DNA of 64,000 bases, taken from the NCBI GenBank assembly GCA_004794785.1, contig SJOL01008829.1:795774-859773 (forward strand). The letters are read 5' to 3'. Made by a program: the position numbers and the translations under genes. Every line of letters starts with the position of its first letter. The stretch's first letter is position 1. The notes beneath the pieces are model-generated. The model was not told where the DNA came from and searched no databases. It saw only the letters and a program-made list of their open reading frames with translations. Source of the DNA: Opisthorchis felineus (lineage: Eukaryota; Platyhelminthes; Trematoda; Opisthorchiida; Opisthorchiidae). Below, piece after piece: positions 51,401 to 59,877 of the stretch.

Positions 51401-54400
51401 CATGACCGCAAACTTTACCTTGTCATATTTCAAGCCTTAGAATGAAAGCAAGAGAAAACAGGGAAGCTTTTGGAGAGCTCACCATACACTCTCACACACC
51501 CAGAAGTATGGGAATATGGGAATTAGATTAGGTTCACAAACTCCTGTGGCATACCCTGTTGAACAAGTGTAGTCAACAGCACTGATCGATCGACAGAATC
51601 GAACGCACCCTTGAAGTATTGAAACACCAAGATTGTGGGTCGCCTGTACATGTGGCGTCGCTCTCACACTTGAAGGAGTGTGAAGATGTGGTCGACGCAG
51701 CCTCCACCCGATCGAAATCACTCTTGATATTCACGGGTCAAGGATGCGCGTAAGATGCACCGTAAGACACCGAAGGATCAGTGACAGCCTTGTTACAACG
51801 GGACTCAAACTAACAACTCTGTGGTTACTACATTCACTGCGAGTACCCTTTATGAAAATGGGCACCATTATCCACTCACCGCAGTTATCGGCAACGGTGT
51901 CTTTCCCCCAGATAGACCCAAGTAGGATAGGCAGGCACTGCCTAAAAAATTCACCACTATCCTTGAACAGAGCAAGTGAAAGGTCGTCGGGGCCAGTAGC
52001 ATGATCACGTTTGAGTAGGGATATACACAATGACATTTCTGAGGTTGAGGGTGGTTCCATGCTCACGGTCCAACTTTCTGTTGAGGGCCGTAAGCCCGGG
52101 TTGGAGGTAGCAGGTAGCCATCTGAATTGCTGTTCGAAGTATTGTGCCTAGCGGTAAAACGTCCTCCTTTGCTGGATATTAGAGAGCCATTCTGTTCCCT
52201 GATAGTTTCGCTTTCAAGAAACTTTCGAGGTCTAGGCGAAAAAATTAAGTGGAACAACCTGTGGACGTTTCCATCATTTTTCGCCTCTTCCATTTCTTCA
52301 GCCTTTCGGGTCCACCAAGCTTCGCTGCCTGCACGGACACTCAGTTTTACCTGGCGTCGGATGACGCATCGGGTTGGGTTGTGGTTGCAGCCAGGAGGAA
52401 TCTGTCGCCGGGCCTCCAGCACAGCCACGGTCTTATTGAGATCCAATGTTTAGATGAGTTTGGCTGGGTTCCTGCTCTGAGAAGCACTGTGGATATTCGT
52501 TCCCAGTGCCGTTAATATCCGACATCCGACAGGCGTTCGATGAGCCAGTTCTGAAAGTTTTGTTTGATTTCTGGGTTCAATAGCTTCTCAATGGCTAAGT
52601 GAGGTGTGCGCGTTTTGCGTAGACCCAAAAATCGCAGTGAAAAGCAGCAGCGCACAAGTGCATGGTCGGAGTCCATGCTAGTGTCCCAGAAGGAGCGACC
52701 CTCGTTGCCGGTAGCTGACGGCAATGTGGTGTCAGGTAGTCAAACGACTTCCGCTGTTCCGGAAATTCGTACTGCAAAGGAACAGTCTGTGATCGGCACA
52801 CATTCGAAGCAAGCGATCTCCGTCGTCCGTCTTCGGTTGGACGTATCCAACCGAAGACGGCCACCCAATTGGACCTCAGCAGCGCTAAGTCTACCTACCT
52901 GGCCGTTCTTGTCGCCACCAAACAACGATACCTGAGCTTTTGGCCCGTTGTAAAAGAGCACCTACAGCGTCACAGAAACTGTCTTTGGCAGATTCAGGGC
53001 TACAGTCCATTGGGGGGGGGGGTTAAACAGACACAATGAAGAGGCTTCGATGTACCTAACTTTCTCGAGATTCTCTCACAGACGTTGGTAAACGAACAGC
53101 GTACAGGCGACTATCAACGGGTATTTAATGAAGTAGAGACGCTTCCTCTAGTTCACTCAATACAGTACCCACCCAAGCATATCCAGCTTCAGCGGCCTCT
53201 GCATCACCAGAGGTGCGCAGGCGAAACCTGGAAGACAGCGAGGGGAGAGTCAGTTCAATCACAGTACTTGCGTCCTGCATCATTGTTTCTGACAGATAAC
53301 GTATACCAATGCAGAGGGAATCCGGCGTACGAGCGAGAGCCACCTGTTGTGCTGCTTGCTTCAGAGTGCGAACATTTATTGCGACTAAGTAGACAGCTTT
53401 CGGGGTTTGAAAACAGACTTCGAAGTGTTTAGGGTTGTTACTGAAGTCGGACGTACAGAAGCTGCAGCTGGGATACCGCCGGGGCATCCAGACATAGACA
53501 GGAGGACGATTAAGGTCCTCGACTAAAGACTGGCTAAAAAGCCCAACCGCAAGGCAATGGTAGTTGGCGGGAAATGCTAGTACATTACCATTTTTATGGA
53601 ACAAGTCACCACACATGTCCCATCCCTCAAAGTGGAGGGCCAGGAGACTGTGCAGGTGAGACGCCTAACCATTGACCAAGCTGGTATGAGAGACTTTGTG
53701 GGTGCCACACGGACATCATCCAGTATAACTCAATGGGTCACGGAGGGATATAATCCTTCACACCATGGTAAGGTCCAGTCTCCTTGTGCATTTATCGCAG
53801 ACAAATTTTGACCCTGTTTGACTTTTTGCACTTTCAGCACTCTAATACGGAACCAGAACGCATTCGCACAGTACCTGGTTGAAAAACTGTATGAAGTGCT
53901 TCGAATCGGTGTGGTTAATGACAAATTTGAATAAATTCGGTTGTGTAGATTTCTATTTGACTCCCTTCAACGCTGAATTTCGTAACGACTCATTCAATCA
54001 AACACTACGTGTCACGTGACCCCAAACTGAAAGTAAACTTGCAAGTTTGGCAAACGCGTTCATGATAAGACGCATGCCACACGCAATTCGGCATGCAAAA
54101 CAGCACTTCTCAATGAAGCATGATTGAGTGTAGCACACGACTACGTCACTGCACTTTACAATACGACTTCCTGAAGCAGTATTTTAGTGCATAAAGGTGA
54201 ACCCGCTGACACCAAATTAGACGACATGAAGACGAATACCACTGTCCGTGCCTGTCAAGTTTGGTGCAAAACGACCAGCTATTGAGCTCAACAGTGATGT
54301 TTCCCCGCCCGCCTAACCATATCTACAGCAACCGCAACCATAATTGAGCTGTGCTATTGCCCTCAATAAACCGTAAGACTATTTAACATCATCGCTCGTC

Positions 54401-57400
54401 TATAATAAAGCAATTGAAGACGGGCAAACAACCTTAGTTTCTGATATTTTTTTCACTCAGAACGAAAGATTAAGCGACTGAAAGAAGGTTCTGTCGAGCA
54501 GAAGTCCTCCTACTATACCGCTCAAACGGCGCCATGCTCATTGGGCACCCACAGAAGTCGAATCGAAAGAACGAATGATGAGATAGTCAAAGTAACGAAT
54601 GCACCCGGACATTGGATAAGACCCCGATGGTGATGCCGCACGGCAACCGGTAACTCAAAAGACCTACCTTGGTTATTTTACTGCTAATTGTGGGTAGAGA
54701 TGCTGACGGACCACCCTGACCTTAATATGACAACCCAGGTTCTCGACCATAGTTCAACAGATTGACCGCAAGGAGGCACAGGATAAGATAATAATCGTTC
54801 AGCTGTAACACCCTTTCGGTGCCTAGCTGCCATGCCGCCCGAAGGAAGCATGAGGGCTGGAATACTGCCAGGTTGCCTAGGCAGGGGAAGTCGAAAGGCA
54901 GAGTTCGGGTTCGAACCCGGACCTTCCGGTTAGTAAATTCGCGCTCTAACCACTGAGCCATCTCGCCCCGAGGCACAGGACAATTAAGTGTAGTCATATT
55001 ACAGGTTTAGGTAACACACATCCCAGCCCTTAAGTTGAGGGCCCAACAGGATGTGTTCATCGGATCACTGCCCACTGACCAACATGGTCCAAAAGATTAG
55101 GCAGGTGTCATATCGACACTACCTGGGAATCTAAGTGGATTACGGTAGTACATCCCAGGATCCACGCAAATGTAGGTAGTGCTCACACTTCACTGCGGCA
55201 TTGAAAGAGTAAGCGAATTCCTTGATCTTAAAAGGATAGTTCTTTTTACACAAAGCAACTTCAGAACGACCCCTCACTTGTTCTCACCGTTTTAGAGATA
55301 GCGATTAGGAAGAGGGGTGACTGCACTGCTTTTAGGAAAGAAATTTTATCGGTTTGCGCACATGAAGAATTTAGGTTTTCAGCGCAACCGTTCGCACTTT
55401 CCTGGTTTCTAACCGTGGAATATGGTCTTTACGAGAGGATATATGAGGACCGGAACCAAATAAATCTATTGAATGGCCAGCTTCCTGACTTCGTCAGTCA
55501 GGAAATGCAGTCAGGATCTGAGGCGTCCGGTCCAGCTGGCTGGCGCCGTTAGGCTAAATGTTTGCGACGCAAAGTCAGATATATTTACTCATCCATACCG
55601 GGAAAAAACTCAGCCAACAATAAATGCTAACTTAGCGCGACATCAAAGAGAGTGCTGATTGGTTGTCTACCTACTCAAAAACTCGGCAACCTAATCAATT
55701 CGCCCGACGTAGCCTTTGTGACGAAAGCAGACTTTTGCCTAACAAGGAATTCACCAAATGTTTCCAGAACCGTTCTAGAAAGGATGAACGGCTGTTTTCC
55801 AATATTGCGGAAATCGTCGCTGTCGTACCAAAAGCCTTTAGAAAGCTCTCAATAAATATCCAAGGTAAACCTGCGTCACGCATCGTTTGTGGCACACACT
55901 GACCTGTCGGAAACCAAGATATACAAAACTAAAATGTGCTGAGAAATGTACATGCGCTCCTTGTAGGCAGTCTTTATTGGATAGACCCACCCAACCGCGC
56001 ACTGGAGATGTCCACCTCGGTTGGTGACGAAGCATTCGCAATCCCATTGCCAAGCTTGGTAGCAAGACCAACAACCAACCAACCGTGAAAACATCGTTAT
56101 GTACATCAACGAACTCGAAAAAAGAGAAAGCTAATTCGGTTATATTGTACAAGGGTACATAGCCCCTATCTTGCGCGTGACGCGCACAGAAAAACGGTCG
56201 TGCCAGATTATGAGTGGCTACGCGAGAAGACGTTGTATAGAGGAAGCACTGTGTTGTAAAAACGAGTAGACGTTTAACGCTGTGGCTGATCTTCAACGTA
56301 CTGAGGTAAGTCGACATTTACACGTATCCCGAACCACTGCAGAATGTGAGAATTACTAGAAAAACGTACACGCGTCAAATACAGCGCTGGACTTTTCTGG
56401 TGTCACTCAGTTCAAGAATTATCAGCTGAATAGCGAGGAATACTTCTTCAAAGTCGTTCTGCAATTTGCACACAAACTTGTTACTAGGACCCCAATGGGA
56501 TCTAGCGAGTTAAGCCATGTTGGCTCACTCCCCAACAAAGGAAACTGCTTCCCGATGACCGATCATTATCATCATTATCATCCTCAGTCGTCTACGCTTA
56601 CTCAAGTAATGGAACCAGGGATGAATGTAGTCATCAGTGGCGAGGTGTCCACTAACAGGAAAAAAAAGTGCTAAGCGAGGTCCGTGTTAAGTGACCACAA
56701 AGAGACTGGACCTTATGGTGGCGCAAGTTTGCGTACTTATCACTGGAGAGCTCACTTATCCCCCCAGAACTCCTCATACCAGTTTGACCAGTGGTGAGAA
56801 GTCTAACAAACACAGGCTCCTGGTCCTTCAGGTTCACAACTTGTTCCTTAAGAACTTATGCTACTGTGGTAGTATGCTGCCCCCTCCTGCACTGCCTTAC
56901 GGTCACGATCTTGAGCAAAAGGTGTCGGTTGGGGGCCCCAATTGTCCTCCTGTCTACGTTTGGGCACCCTGACAGTATCCCAGCCCGGGTACAAACCATA
57001 AAATGCTCAACGGCCGGTATAAGCACCTGAGCTAGCAGTGTTTCTGCACACGGCAAACGTGGATTTACTTTCAGTAGCCTTCCTCAGAGAATACAGATCA
57101 CTTATAGCATGGGTTCCCGTAATTAAAAGGTGACAGTTTGGTGGTTCATTCCGAGTAAGTATGCTATGAAACCTAATTCGAGAATGCTATTCCGATGCCG
57201 TGACACAGGTGCTCGCTGACACTACCGGACGTAACCCGGGCTGATTACTACAATCAATCTATTGCAAGCGCTTGAGGAAAAAGCTGCCACACGTGAAACA
57301 ATTGACCTTCAGTCCCTGCAGTTTTCAAAAGTCCATAAACAATGACAACAATAATAGTGACCCGATTAAAAAGGTCCGGAATGAGGCTTCGGAAGATGAC

Positions 57401-59819
57401 ACTGATAAGCATAACGACTAGTCAGATACACTTGAAATAACAATCTGTTAAACCCAGCTGGTGTCTGTCGCTTTACATCCGCTTTTGAATTCCCTTAAAC
57501 CATAAAAATATTTTTTGCAATTTCGTGCTGTCGTTTGGTGAACCAAGCTCCTGGGGAATGAATGCCCAGGCGACTACTTCAAAAGATACACTATTCGCCC
57601 AACAATTTAGTCATTTCTCTCATCAAGGAATCTTCCCCTGTCGTACAAGTGGCCTGCGATAGGTTGCCACATCCAGAAAAGCAAATATGCCCAGCCTACA
57701 TGCTGCGTTAAATCAGTTGCAATGCGAACTGTTGTCACGCACTGAAAGTGGAGAACAGACATCGACGCTCACACCTCAGTAGTATCCTGGGGACATAGAA
57801 AAAAGAAGAGGAAAAGAATCGATAACAGTCTGTAGTAGGTAGAATAAGGATACTGAAGATATGCCCTTTGTTGGAGTATTCGGATGAGATACCAAAGAGG
57901 CAGGCATGGATGTGATGACACCCACATACAAGTGAAATGTAACTAAATCTGATGGGCAGGGAACTAGTAGGACAAACAGACGATCAATTATGCAGTGTAT
58001 AGATACATGACACGTATTTGTATGGAGCCTCGAAATCAGGTAAGTTAAGAGTGAATCCACGAAAGAACCAAACGGGAATAAAGTAAGTCCAGTTGGAACA
58101 CAAGCTAGTCAGCGATTTGTCTCCGATTTTCGCTCAAGCGCCGACACCAACTCTTGGCAGCTTGTCAAGGAGCTTACCGGCAATCCCAACAAATTAAGTG
58201 ACGATTATATAATCCCACAAGGTTTCTTTCAAAGGAAACCTACAATATTACCGTCAATGTAAAAAATAGCCATTTGAGTGTAACATCCTTTCGGTGCATA
58301 GTTGCAATGCCACCCGAAGGAAGCAAGACTGTGATACTGCCAGTTTGCCCAAGTTTCGACAGGAGCAGTCGAGATGCAGAGGTTAGGTCCGAACCACGTA
58401 CATTCCGGTCAGTAAGGTCGCGTTTCAAATGCTGAACTATCTTGAGCTCTTGACAATGTAGTTAGTCTTCGCGGGGAAATTTAACGCCAGGCCACTTACG
58501 TCCAATTCGGATACCTGTCAGTCCACAATCCGATCTCTGGATTGAGAAACTCGACACCGTATTCCGGAAAAGTAGTAGGTAGCCGGATCGGGTAATATAT
58601 GAGCGCTGCAAATAACCCCTTTTATTGTTGAAGATATCGCAGCATTTCTGAGGTATTTCCTACACAGAGACTGATCGTCATCATTATCAGCGGCCGCTAC
58701 ACAAGGCTCAAATACTGCTAACCGGTAAATACGAAAGAACAAAAAATTTCACCTTTTACTGAGCATTCTAATGGCTCAGTGTTTTCCACACAACCTAGTC
58801 CAGGGAACACGAGGATACAGTATAAAAAATTGCAAAGGATACGAGATGAAAATGCGATTGGTGGATTTCTTCCACGAGGTTATCACCAAAAAGGTCCCAT
58901 AGCTACCCATACGGAAGATTGGAAAATGAGGCAGGGGGTCCTAAGTGCCTTCAATCGCAATAGTAAGGCAAGGAGTAGGTTAGGGTATGGCCTGGTAAGC
59001 CATAGCTCCTCATACTACCTTCAGCAAGCACGGCAACCTCAAATTCGACCGCATGTGGATCCTTCCATCACAAGGTATGAGCTGTTCATCCAGCCGAAAC
59101 ACAACCAACAACGCCACCGTCATGGAAAGAAATAGATCACTAATACATGGTAGGACTAAGCCGCCATACAACCATCGAGAACCAAAGGCAGTGAAGAATG
59201 GAAAGGAAAGAGAGGGGACTTCATGCAACCATTATGTGCTTAGAAAAATTGCTAGAATCAAATGCCTATACATCTGAACAGCAGTGACCATTCAGTCGAA
59301 ATACTGCGCCATAACTGTGTTTGAATCAGTGTGCATCGTAAAACTCACATGACAAAGTTCGACAGTCGTAAAGCGAAATTTTGCGACCCCGGCAGCCACG
59401 TAATTACGGCATGCATACCACCAAAGTCGGTTAAGTGGAATGTCCTGCATGGTTTCCAGCCACGTGCATGCAAGATCACGCCATGAAGGTGCGAAGGTTC
59501 CACAGCACTCAACTTGACTGCAGCCGTCTTCATTCATGTTATCCTATCATAGCCTGTTCCCGCCAAAACCCGTTTCCCGTTATAAAAACACTGATTCGTA
59601 AGCGGGCACCTGCTTACGCACCACTTCGTTGCGCACATAGGGCAACCAGCTGATCCTTGCTATACAACGGGGACATCTATGATCAGACGTTTAGAGGCCT
59701 TCTAAAAGCCTCGGATCGAAGCTTCCCACTCACGAACTAAGACCTTTCTTGTAGTTGCTTTGTAAACATCGCCCTTTTGTTTCCGAGAAAGTCATCTCTA
59801 ACGCCACAAACGACCCACC

Positions 59820-59877
<58 letters not shown>

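Larger units (their letters stand above)
51479..53420 (-). mobile_element. LINE remnant with endonuclease, linker and 5' half of RT
   Basis: On the minus strand, 5' to 3': INVRTLKQAAQQVALARTPD and SETMMQDASTVIELTLPSL (APE-type endonuclease start, about 53390-53200); LLFYNGPKAQVSLFGGDKNG and VGRLSAAEVQLGGR (52955-52860); SMDSDHALVRCCFSLRF (52680-52630); linker IRRQVKLSVRAGSEAWWTRK, AEEMEEAKNDGNVHRLFHLI; then RT EMSLCISLLKRDHATGPDD, ALFKDSGE, VPIFIKGTRSECSNHR. Traces of the RT palm (ILQG-F-SVDRS type) persist to about 51480, where recognisable sequence stops. Frameshifts and stops are present throughout. It lies in the 12.8 kb prominin intron, in the same orientation as the gene. Confidence 0.88.

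Noticed and set aside
55838..56317. 159-codon minus-strand frame
   Set aside because: Its middle is a foldback-family repeat arm (55990-56075), and no part resembles prominin or any family I know.
58779..59135. 118-codon plus-strand frame
   Set aside because: No recognisable domain and basic, Gln/Arg-rich composition typical of chance frames here; nothing supports it as a gene.
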